NCBI GenBank assembly: GCA_036841525.1
Contig: DAITVZ010000092.1
Location: 1-14,435 of the forward strand
Length of the DNA stretch: 14,435 nucleotides
Reading direction: 5' to 3'
Source of the DNA: JAAYEA01 sp012689325
Lineage (GTDB): Bacteria > Chloroflexota > Anaerolineae > JAAYEA01
Shown here: positions 6,902 through 12,800 of the stretch, piece after piece
Layout of the letters: each line of letters begins with the position of its first letter
Numbering within the stretch: position 1 is the first letter of the stretch
The notes under the pieces: generated by a model
Told to the model about the DNA's origin: nothing
Seen by the model: the letters and a program-made list of their open reading frames with translations, nothing else
Database searches by the model: none
Translations under genes and position numbers: made by a program

Positions 6902-8200
6902 ATGTCCAGCGGACCCAAAGGCGGCCTCTTGGCCAATCTCACGCGGGTGCGGGACGCCCGCACGGCGCGCGTGTCCAGTTGGGAGCAGAACGGTCGCAAC
7001 GGCGACGCCTGGGTGATCATGCCCGGCGAGACGGCAGTGCTGGCCGACCTGGAGGGACCGGGGTGCATCACCCACATCTGGATGACCCAGTACACCCGCT
7101 TTGTCCAGGGAGCCGACTGGGACATCACCGACCCCGACTATTACCGCAAGGTGCTGATCAAGATCACTTGGGATGACCAGGAGCACCCCAGCGTGCTGGT
7201 GCCCCTGGGCGACTTTTTCTGCCTGGGGCATTCCATCTGCTCCAATTTCGCCACTATCCCCTTCACCAGCTCGGCCCACGAGGCGCAGCGGCTTAAATTC
7301 GGCGGCAACGCCGCCCTCAACTGCTACCTGCAGATGCCCTTCAACAAGCGGGCGCGCATCGAACTGGAGAACCAGGGCGAGTATCCCCACCGGCAATACT
7401 ATTACGTCGATTACGAGCTCTATCGCGAGCCGCTGGGCGACGACGTGGCCTATTTCCACGCCCAGTGGCGCCGCGAGAACCCCTGCGACGGCTGGGATCC
7501 GGACGTCAAGGTCAACGTTCCTGAGGCCAACATCGTCAACCTCGATGGCGCGGGCAATTACGTCATCCTGGAGGCGGAGGGCCGCGGGCACTATATCGGC
7601 TGCAACCTCTCCGTGACCAATTTCCAGGGGACCTGGTGGGGCGAAGGCGACGACATGTTCTTTATCGACGGCGAGACCTGGCCCCCCAGCCTGCACGGCA
7701 CCGGCAGCGAGGATTATTTCAACCAGGCCTGGGGGATGCAAGGCAACGCCTTCCCCATGAACGGCTCGTCGTTGTGGGAGGGGGACAAGCCTGGCTATCA
7801 GGTGAGCTATCGTTTCCACCTGGTGGACCCGGTGCGCTTTAGCCAGAGCATCCGCGTGACCATGGAGCACGGCCACGGCAACCACCTGCTGAACGACTGG
7901 GCCTCCACCGCCTATTGGTATCAGACGCTGCCGCACAAGCCCTTCGACATCCTGCCGGTGGAGAAGCGGCTGCCGCTGCGCCTGGGCAACCTCGGCGTGA
8001 TCCCCATCCAGCCGCCGGCGGCGGCGCACCCCGCCACGCTCAACGACGAGATGCGGCAGAACAGCGAGGCCTGGCGCGTACGCAGCGAGGAGTATCGCCA
8101 AGCGCGGCTCAAGACGATGGCGGACGCCGCGGAAAAGAGCCGCGAGTTCGCCAAGGCCAGCGCCGAGCAGGCGGCCAAGCTGCGCAAGGAGTTCAAGTAG
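6902..8200 (+). CDS. GH172 (DUF2961) family glycoside hydrolase-like protein
   Basis: 432 aa matching the DUF2961 family, now glycoside hydrolase family 172, whose studied members act on alpha-D-fructofuranosides or on D-arabinofuranosides. Family landmarks: an N-terminal segment ending in ARVSSWEQNGRNGD (22-35), EGPGCITHIWMT (51-62), a long beta domain, WGEGDDMFFIDGE (246-258) and HGTGSEDYFNQAWGM (265-279). Glu270 in the last motif is at the position I associate with the catalytic nucleophile, and Glu293 (LWEGDK) is a candidate partner. There is no signal peptide, so it is probably cytoplasmic. The C-terminus (about 380-432) is a charged, Ala/Glu/Lys-rich helix not typical of the family. AGGAGG at 6890-6895 fixes the start. 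It follows the UroD-like gene after 62 bp. Confidence 0.85.
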   Translation: MSSGPKGGLLANLTRVRDARTARVSSWEQNGRNGDAWVIMPGETAVLADLEGPGCITHIWMTQYTRFVQGADWDITDPDYYRKVLIKITWDDQEHPSVLVPLGDFFCLGHSICSNFATIPFTSSAHEAQRLKFGGNAALNCYLQMPFNKRARIELENQGEYPHRQYYYVDYELYREPLGDDVAYFHAQWRRENPCDGWDPDVKVNVPEANIVNLDGAGNYVILEAEGRGHYIGCNLSVTNFQGTWWGEGDDMFFIDGETWPPSLHGTGSEDYFNQAWGMQGNAFPMNGSSLWEGDKPGYQVSYRFHLVDPVRFSQSIRVTMEHGHGNHLLNDWASTAYWYQTLPHKPFDILPVEKRLPLRLGNLGVIPIQPPAAAHPATLNDEMRQNSEAWRVRSEEYRQARLKTMADAAEKSREFAKASAEQAAKLRKEFK

Positions 8201-8207
8201 AGCATCC

Positions 8208-9035
8208 ATGGCCTATATTCCAAACACTCAAATCGAGATCGTCCGCGAGGTGCCCCGAGGGCGCATCCAGCACGCCCTCTTTGATTTCGACGGCACCATC
8301 TCGCTCATCCGCGAGGGCTGGCAGCAGGTCATGATCCCCCTGATGGTGGAGGTCCTGCTGGAGACGCCGCAACACGAATCCGAGGCCGCGCTGACCGAGG
8401 TCGTCACCGAGTTCGTGGACCGCCTCACCGGCAAGCAGACCATCTATCAGATGCTGCAACTGGTGGAGGAAGTCGCCAAGCGCGGCGGCCAGCCCAAGGA
8501 GGCCCTGGACTACAAGTGGATGTACCTGGATCGCCTATGGGAGCGGATCAAGCACCGCGTCGCCGGGTTGAAAGAGGGCGCCCTCCATCCACCCGAGCTG
8601 GTGGTCCCCGGCGCGCTGGAGCTGCTCGAGATGCTGCGGCAGCGGGGCATCACCTGCTACCTCGCCAGCGGCACCGATCACAAGTACGTGACCGACGAGG
8701 CGGGCGCGCTCGGCGTGACCCCCTATTTTGCCGGGGGCGTCTATGGCGCGCTGGACAACTATCAGGACTTTTCCAAGGCCAAGCTCATCGAGCAGATCCT
8801 GCGCAACCATGACCTGCAAGGGCCCGAGCTGGTGGTCTTTGGTGACGGCTTTGTGGAAATCGAGAACGCCAAGGCCGTGGGCGGCATCGCCGTGGGCGTG
8901 GCCTCAGATGAGGAGCGGCGCGTCGGGATCAACGACTGGAAACGCCACCGCCTGCTGCAGGCCGGCGCGGATATCATCATCCCGGACTTTCGCGAGGGGC
9001 CGCGGCTGCTGGACTACCTGTGCGGGGAGGAGTGA
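8208..9035 (+). CDS. HAD-superfamily hydrolase (phosphoglycolate phosphatase-like)
   Basis: 275 aa HAD phosphohydrolase. Motif I is FDFDGTISLI (25-34). A large helical cap runs from roughly 40 to 125. Motif II is YLASGTDHKYV (151-161) with Ser154. The motif III Lys is Lys190 or Lys192 in DFSKAKLIEQIL. Motif IV is VFGDGFVEIENAKAVGG (210-226), with Asp213, Glu217 and Glu219 where many HADs have two Asp residues. The protein is longer than most beta-phosphoglucomutase or Gph relatives, with an added N-terminus and an RHRLLQAGADIIIPDFRE tail that forms the usual last strand. The ribosome binding site is weak (AAGGAG lies 16 bp upstream, inside the GH172 gene), so reinitiation from that gene is likely. 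The next gene starts 1 bp after its stop. It probably dephosphorylates, or regulates the level of, a sugar phosphate handled by the kinase at 10120. Confidence 0.84.
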   Translation: MAYIPNTQIEIVREVPRGRIQHALFDFDGTISLIREGWQQVMIPLMVEVLLETPQHESEAALTEVVTEFVDRLTGKQTIYQMLQLVEEVAKRGGQPKEALDYKWMYLDRLWERIKHRVAGLKEGALHPPELVVPGALELLEMLRQRGITCYLASGTDHKYVTDEAGALGVTPYFAGGVYGALDNYQDFSKAKLIEQILRNHDLQGPELVVFGDGFVEIENAKAVGGIAVGVASDEERRVGINDWKRHRLLQAGADIIIPDFREGPRLLDYLCGEE

Positions 9036-9036
9036 G

Positions 9037-10023
9037 ATGCCCGAGCGCCAGCGCTATCCGCAATTCGACCGCAGCCGGATGCGCAGCCGCCCACTTGCGG
9101 AGCGCGAGCATGACCTGACGCTGGATAGCCTTCTGCGCCTGGATGATCCTTTGCCGCCCTACGACGACCCCGATCTGGCCGCGATCGCGCAGCGGATCGT
9201 CGCCGCGCGGCGGGAGGGCCATCCGGTGATCCTGATGATGGGCGCGCACGTGATCCGCTCGGGCCTCTCGCGGCAGATCATCGACCTGATGGAACGGGGC
9301 CTGATCACCCACGTGGCGGGCAATGGCGCCTGCGCCATCCACGATTGGGAGCTGGCGCTCATCGGCGCGACCACGGAAAGCGTGGCGCGCTATATCCGCG
9401 ACGGCGCCTTCGGCAACTGGGCCGAGACGGGGCGGATCAACGACGTGATCTCGCAGGCGGCTCAATGTGAGCTGGGGCTGGGCGAGGCGGTGGGCGAGGC
9501 GATCACCAAGGGGGCCTTCCCCCACCAAGAGATCAGCATCTTGGCGGCGGGCTATCGGCTGCGCGTGCCGGTGACCATCCACGTGGGCATTGGCTACGAC
9601 ATCATCCACCAACACCCCAACTGCGACGGCGCGGCGCTGGGCGCGGCCTCCTATCGCGACTTTCTGATCTTTGCCGAGGCGGTCAACCACCTGGAGGGCG
9701 GCGTGTTCCTCAACTATGGCACCGCCATCATGGGGCCGGAGGTCTACCTCAAGGCCCTCTCCATGGCCCGCAACGTGGCGACCCAGGAGGGGCGCGAGAT
9801 TCGCCACTTTACCACGGCGGTCTTTGACCTGCATGACCTGGGGGTGGATATCCACCAGGAGCGGCCCAAGAGCGACGCGCTGTACTACTATCGCCCCTTC
9901 AAGACCATCCTGGTGCGCACGGTGCAAGATGGCGGCGAGAGCTTTTACGTGCGCGGGCCGCACCGCGTCACCTTTCCACACCTCTATCGCGAGATCGTTT
10001 CCACGCTGGCCGTGCAGCGGTAA
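9037..10023 (+). CDS. Deoxyhypusine-synthase-like protein of unknown function
   Basis: 328 aa, a widely conserved but uncharacterised family that resembles deoxyhypusine synthase in its Rossmann-like core. Conserved blocks: VILMMGAHVIRSGLSRQIIDL (64-84), HVAGNGACAIHDWELALIGATTESV (92-116), TIHVGIGYDIIHQHP (180-194), GALGAASYRDFLIFA near 198-213, and GGVFLNYGTAIMGPEVYLKALSMARN (221-246). The glycine-rich first block and GNGACAIHD echo the NAD-binding GA and TGAN..HD elements of true deoxyhypusine synthase. The C-terminal active-site Lys region of that enzyme is not recognisable, so eIF5A modification is not claimed. ATG 9037 has GGGGAGGAG at 9024-9032. Packed between a HAD phosphatase and an RfaE-type kinase, it probably acts on a phosphosugar or nucleotide-linked intermediate with NAD; that is inference. 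Confidence 0.7.
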   Translation: MPERQRYPQFDRSRMRSRPLAEREHDLTLDSLLRLDDPLPPYDDPDLAAIAQRIVAARREGHPVILMMGAHVIRSGLSRQIIDLMERGLITHVAGNGACAIHDWELALIGATTESVARYIRDGAFGNWAETGRINDVISQAAQCELGLGEAVGEAITKGAFPHQEISILAAGYRLRVPVTIHVGIGYDIIHQHPNCDGAALGAASYRDFLIFAEAVNHLEGGVFLNYGTAIMGPEVYLKALSMARNVATQEGREIRHFTTAVFDLHDLGVDIHQERPKSDALYYYRPFKTILVRTVQDGGESFYVRGPHRVTFPHLYREIVSTLAVQR

Positions 10024-10030
10024 GGATTTG

Positions 10031-10099
10031 CACCGCCGAGACGCAGAGGCCGCAGGGATTTTGTAATCTTCCCTCTGCGCTCTCTGCGTCTCAGCGGTG
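10031..10099. repeat. Imperfect palindromic intergenic element
   Basis: The left arm (10031-10058, beginning caccgccgagacgcagag) and the right arm (10070-10099, ending cgtctcagcggtg) are imperfect inverted repeats sharing the perfect block gagacgcagag, around an 11-base AT-rich centre. Near-identical sequences are scattered as small intergenic palindromes in many environmental genomes, including Chloroflexota, so this is probably a dispersed repeat (REP/MITE-like). It fills the 96-bp gap between two operon genes and would fold into a long RNA hairpin. It could stabilise or attenuate the transcript ahead of the kinase gene. It is not followed by a clean T-run, so termination is unlikely to be complete. 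Confidence 0.75.
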
Positions 10100-10119
10100 A
10101 GTCTCTTTTGAGGAGTCAC

Positions 10120-11163
10120 ATGAACGAGGCAATGCTGAGAGAGTATCTGGCTCGCTTCCCCCGAGTGCGGGCGCTGGTGGTGGGCGACTTTTTCCTGGAC
10201 AAGTACCTGATGCTGGAGCGCGCGCTGAGCGAGATGTCGCTCGAGACCGGGCTGGAGGCCTACCAGGTGGTGGAGGTGCGCTGCAGCCCCGGCGCGGCGG
10301 GCACGGTGACCTCCAACCTGCGGGCGCTGGGCGCGCAGGTGACCGCGCTAGGCGCCATCGGCGACGACGGCGAGGGCTACGAGCTGCGTCGCGGCCTGGC
10401 CCAGCGCGGCGTGGAGGCGGCGCCGCTGGTCATGGATGGCGGCCTTTTCACCCCCACCTATACCAAGCCCATGATGCGAGAGGCGGATGGCCGCGCCCAC
10501 GAGCTGAACCGGCTGGACATCAAGAACCGGGCGCCGCTGCCCGTCGCCGTGGAAGACGAGCTGATCCGGCGGCTGCGCGACCTGGCGCCGCGGATGGACG
10601 CGGTGATCGTCGCTGACCAGGTGCAAGAGCGCAACTGCGGCGCAATCACCGACCGGGTGCGGGAAGAGCTGGGACGCCTGGCTCAGCAGCACCCCGACAA
10701 GGTCTTTGCCGTCGACTCGCGAGAGCGGATCGGCGAATATCGCCACCTCATCACCAAGCCCAACCGTCGGGAGGCGGCGCGCGCCATCGTGCCCGGCTGG
10801 GCAGGCGACGACACGGCCCTGCCCCTGGAAACGATGCTCGAGCACGGGGCCCGGCTGCGGGAGCGCACCGGCCGGCCCGTCTTCCTGACCCTCTCCGCCG
10901 ACGGCATCCTGGTCTTTGACCAGGGGCACACCCACGTTCCCGCCGTGCCCGTGCGCGGCGAGATCGACCCGGTGGGGGCCGGGGATAGCACCATGTCCGG
11001 CATCGCGCTGGCGCTGTGCGCCGGGGCCAGCCCGGAGGAGGCCGCGTTGATCGGCAACCTGGTGGCTTCCATCACCATTCAGCAGATCGGCACCACGGGC
11101 ACGGCCTCGCCGGAGCAGGTGCTGGCGCGTTTTCGGGAGACCATATCGGGAGGGATAGCATGA
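10120..11163 (+). CDS. PfkB-family sugar kinase, RfaE/HldE domain-I-like
   Basis: 347 aa ribokinase-fold kinase whose closest look-alike is the heptose-7-phosphate kinase domain of RfaE/HldE. Evidence: VVGDFFLDKYLM (20-31), ETG and AYQVVEVRCSPGAAGTVTSNLRALGAQVTALGAIGDDGEGYELR (48-90) with the substrate-binding pattern, TPTYTKPMM (111-119), and the PfkB catalytic signature DPVGAGDST at 283-291 with base Asp289. The nucleotidyltransferase domain that completes HldE is absent, so this is a stand-alone kinase. No other lipopolysaccharide gene lies in the window, so the substrate may be a different sugar or sugar phosphate. ATG 10120 has GAGGAG (10110-10115) upstream. It follows the palindromic element and overlaps the M55 peptidase start as ATGA. 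It probably phosphorylates a product of the upstream enzymes. Confidence 0.88.
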   Translation: MNEAMLREYLARFPRVRALVVGDFFLDKYLMLERALSEMSLETGLEAYQVVEVRCSPGAAGTVTSNLRALGAQVTALGAIGDDGEGYELRRGLAQRGVEAAPLVMDGGLFTPTYTKPMMREADGRAHELNRLDIKNRAPLPVAVEDELIRRLRDLAPRMDAVIVADQVQERNCGAITDRVREELGRLAQQHPDKVFAVDSRERIGEYRHLITKPNRREAARAIVPGWAGDDTALPLETMLEHGARLRERTGRPVFLTLSADGILVFDQGHTHVPAVPVRGEIDPVGAGDSTMSGIALALCAGASPEEAALIGNLVASITIQQIGTTGTASPEQVLARFRETISGGIA

Positions 11164-11927
11164 AGATCTATATCATGACGGATATCGAGGGAGTGGCCGG
11201 GGTCAGCGAGTGGGAACATGGCAGCCCGGCCGGGGTCTATTACGAGCGCTCCAAGCGCCTGCTGACGCTGGAAGTCAACGCGGCCGTGGAGGGAGCGCTG
11301 GAGGCGGGCGCCACCGAGATCCTGGTCTGGGATGGGCATGGCCCCGGCGGCATCGACCCCGAACTGCTGCACCCGGAGGCTCTGTTGCTGGCGGGCAAAG
11401 AGGACCCCAAAGGCTGGGGGCTGGACGAGACCTTTGACGCCATGTTCTTCGTCGGGCAGCACGCCATGAGCCTGACCCCCGACGCCGACCTCTGCCACAG
11501 CTATAACTCGCGCGGGGTCTATCGCATGACCCTTAACGGCCAGGACATCGGCGAGCTGGGCATGCGCACCATCCTGGCCGGCTATTTCGACGTGCCCGTG
11601 GTGCTGGTGACGGGCGATGACAAGGTCTGCGCCGAAGCCCAAGTGCTAGTCCCCAACGTCGAGGCCGTGGCCGTCAAGAAAAGCACCAGCCGCCAATCGG
11701 CCATCGCCATGCACCCCACCAAGGCGCGGGAGGCCATCCGCGAGGGGGCCAAGCGAGCGTTGCAGCGCCTGTCCGAGATCAAGCCCTGCTTTGTCCCCGG
11801 CCCCTACGAGTTCGTGGTGGAGCCTTACGACATGGCGCACAGCCTCCCCGACGACCGCTCCTACGACCGGCCCAAGGGCGCACCCACGGTGCAACGCGCC
11901 GAGGATTTCTGGGATGTCGCGCGCTGA
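11160..11927 (+). CDS. M55 family D-aminopeptidase (DppA-like)
   Basis: 255 aa zinc peptidase of family M55; the Bacillus subtilis member DppA releases N-terminal D-amino acids from peptides. The metal ligands are all visible at family-like spacing: Asp8 and Glu10 (TDIEG), His60 (VWDGHGP), His101 (FVGQHAMS) and Glu132 (IGELGMR). LCHSYNS (111-117) matches the active-site SHS loop, and YFDVPVVLVTGDDKVCAEA (142-160) is a strong family signature. The C-terminus is somewhat shorter than in DppA (274 aa from memory). The start overlaps the kinase stop (ATGA), with GGGAGGGA (11149-11156) before it. It is the last gene of the operon, ahead of the hairpin at 11952. Its presence suggests peptidoglycan-derived D-amino-acid peptides, or a broader amide hydrolase role, next to sugar metabolism. 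Confidence 0.9.
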   Translation: MKIYIMTDIEGVAGVSEWEHGSPAGVYYERSKRLLTLEVNAAVEGALEAGATEILVWDGHGPGGIDPELLHPEALLLAGKEDPKGWGLDETFDAMFFVGQHAMSLTPDADLCHSYNSRGVYRMTLNGQDIGELGMRTILAGYFDVPVVLVTGDDKVCAEAQVLVPNVEAVAVKKSTSRQSAIAMHPTKAREAIREGAKRALQRLSEIKPCFVPGPYEFVVEPYDMAHSLPDDRSYDRPKGAPTVQRAEDFWDVAR

Positions 11928-11951
11928 GCGCGATTCGTCAGAGATAACCAA

Positions 11952-11976
11952 GCCCCTCCGAGCAGATCGGAGGGGC
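11952..11976 (+). terminator. Hairpin terminator at the end of the long operon
   Basis: A perfect 10-bp stem, gcccctccga (11952-11961) and tcggaggggc (11967-11976), with a 5-base loop gcaga, lies 24 bp after the stop of the M55 gene. Downstream on the plus strand is aggtttcgc, only a short T-run, and the minus-strand side is not T-rich. It also lies 24 bp beyond the end of the convergent toxin gene, so it may serve both transcripts weakly. Confidence 0.65.
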
Positions 11977-12000
11977 AGGTTTCGCAGAGACGCCGCGCGC

Positions 12001-12459
12001 TCATTCCGCGTCCGCAGCCAGGCGCGCCAAGCGCCCTCGGATGCGCAGCACCAGCTCGCCCGGCGATAGTACCGCAACGGACGCATGCCCGGGCTGAAAG
12101 TGTCGCGCATTGAAAGTGGCCAGCCAAGCACAGCCTTCCCTGATGGCGGCAACCAGAATAGGCAAATCCTTGGGGTCCGCCAGGCCCGCATAAGCGTCCA
12201 GGTCGGCCGGCTGGGGGTCCGCAATCACCCTGAGGCTACGGCTAACCAGCAGCCGGAAGGCGGGCAGCGCACGAGGCAGCTTGTCCTCGAGATTGCGTTC
12301 CACCTCATCGATGACCTGCTGAGAGGTAACCGCATCGATCAGCGTGATCTCGCCCAGGCGAAGGATCACCAAGCTGGCACCATGTTCGCTGGGAGAGGCC
12401 GCCCCCGCAAAGAGCACATCCGCATCCACAAAGACGCGCGGCTTAGGAGGTGGAGCCAT
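12001..12459 (-). CDS. PIN-domain toxin (VapC-like)
   Basis: 152 aa PIN-domain protein, expected to be a Mg-dependent ribonuclease. Visible acidic residues at the usual places are Asp12 (VFVDADVLF, 10-17), Glu52 (QVIDEVERNL) and Asp98 (DPKDLPILVAAIREG, 95-109). The closing strand reads WLATFNARHF (112-121), with Asn117 where many PIN proteins have Asp or Asn. The length and the LFAGAASP start resemble the PIN subgroup annotated as putative toxin-antitoxin toxin component. It starts inside the end of the antitoxin gene (17-bp overlap), with AGGAG just before the ATG, the usual coupled antitoxin-toxin order. It is convergent with the long operon. A chromosomal stress or stabilisation module is the likely role; the RNA target cannot be inferred. 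Confidence 0.85.
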   Translation of the reverse strand: MAPPPKPRVFVDADVLFAGAASPSEHGASLVILRLGEITLIDAVTSQQVIDEVERNLEDKLPRALPAFRLLVSRSLRVIADPQPADLDAYAGLADPKDLPILVAAIREGCAWLATFNARHFQPGHASVAVLSPGELVLRIRGRLARLAADAE

Positions 12460-12715
12460 AGCGCTCCTGATATGCTTTCTCGCGCTGCGCGCGCAGGCTG
12501 TCCAGCATCTCTTCCACGCTCAGCCCTGCGTCCAGGCGCAGGCGCTCGATCTCGCGCGCCAGCTCGGGAACCATCGGAACCATCGGCGTCAGCACAAGAA
12601 TCCCGTCGAGGTCAACTAGCCGGAAACTATCGCCCTCTTCGATGCCGTATTTGTCCCGCAGGCTGGCGGGCAGGGTCAACACGCCTCGCTTGCGAACCTG
12701 GATCGTTGCATCCAT
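12443..12715 (-). CDS. AbrB/SpoVT-type antitoxin
   Basis: 90 aa. The N-terminal swapped-hairpin (AbrB/MazE/SpoVT) DNA-binding domain covers about residues 1-45: MDATIQVRKRGVLTLP, then ASLRDKYGIEEGDSFRLVDLDG, the classic pattern. The C-terminal half (50-88) is a charged helix, ELAREIERLRLDAGLSVEEML onward, expected to wrap the PIN toxin. The start is placed at 12715 because GGAGGT on the minus strand (12723-12728) is 7 bp upstream; a start at 12748 would bury this site. The promoter is at 12760-12788. The gene overlaps the toxin start. Antitoxins of this type usually repress their own promoter, here possibly through the inverted repeat at 12781-12797. Confidence 0.87.
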   Translation of the reverse strand: MDATIQVRKRGVLTLPASLRDKYGIEEGDSFRLVDLDGILVLTPMVPMVPELAREIERLRLDAGLSVEEMLDSLRAQREKAYQERYGSTS

Positions 12716-12759
12716 ATCGCCTACCTCCGGCAGCTTTTCAGCTTGCACCGATTTTCTGC

Positions 12760-12788
12760 ATTATACCACCGAGCTCCCAGATCGGCAA
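12760..12788 (-). promoter_or_regulatory. Promoter of the toxin-antitoxin pair
   Basis: On the minus strand TTGCCG (12783-12788) is 17 bp from a perfect TATAAT (12760-12765). The transcription start would be near 12753, about 38 bases before the antitoxin ATG at 12715. The -35 falls inside a small inverted repeat. Confidence 0.7.
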
Positions 12789-12797
12789 GCGGCCGAT
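12781..12797. promoter_or_regulatory. Inverted repeat overlapping the toxin-antitoxin -35 box
   Basis: atcggc (12781-12786) and gccgat (12792-12797) form a perfect 6-bp inverted repeat with 5 bases between, covering the -35 element. It lies just 4 bp beyond the end of the neighbouring GNAT-fold gene. It may be an operator for antitoxin autorepression. As an RNA hairpin it could also end the GNAT-fold transcript, but no T-run follows. Confidence 0.35.
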
Positions 12798-12800
12798 TGT

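Noticed and set aside
6800..8209. Long open minus-strand frame opposite the GH172 gene
   Set aside because: It shows no recognisable motifs and no ribosome binding site, and the plus strand carries clear DUF2961 signatures.
10059..10069. TGTAAT in the centre of the palindrome as a -10 box
   Set aside because: The hexamer 17 bp upstream (agacgc) does not resemble a -35, so a promoter for the kinase gene is not supported.
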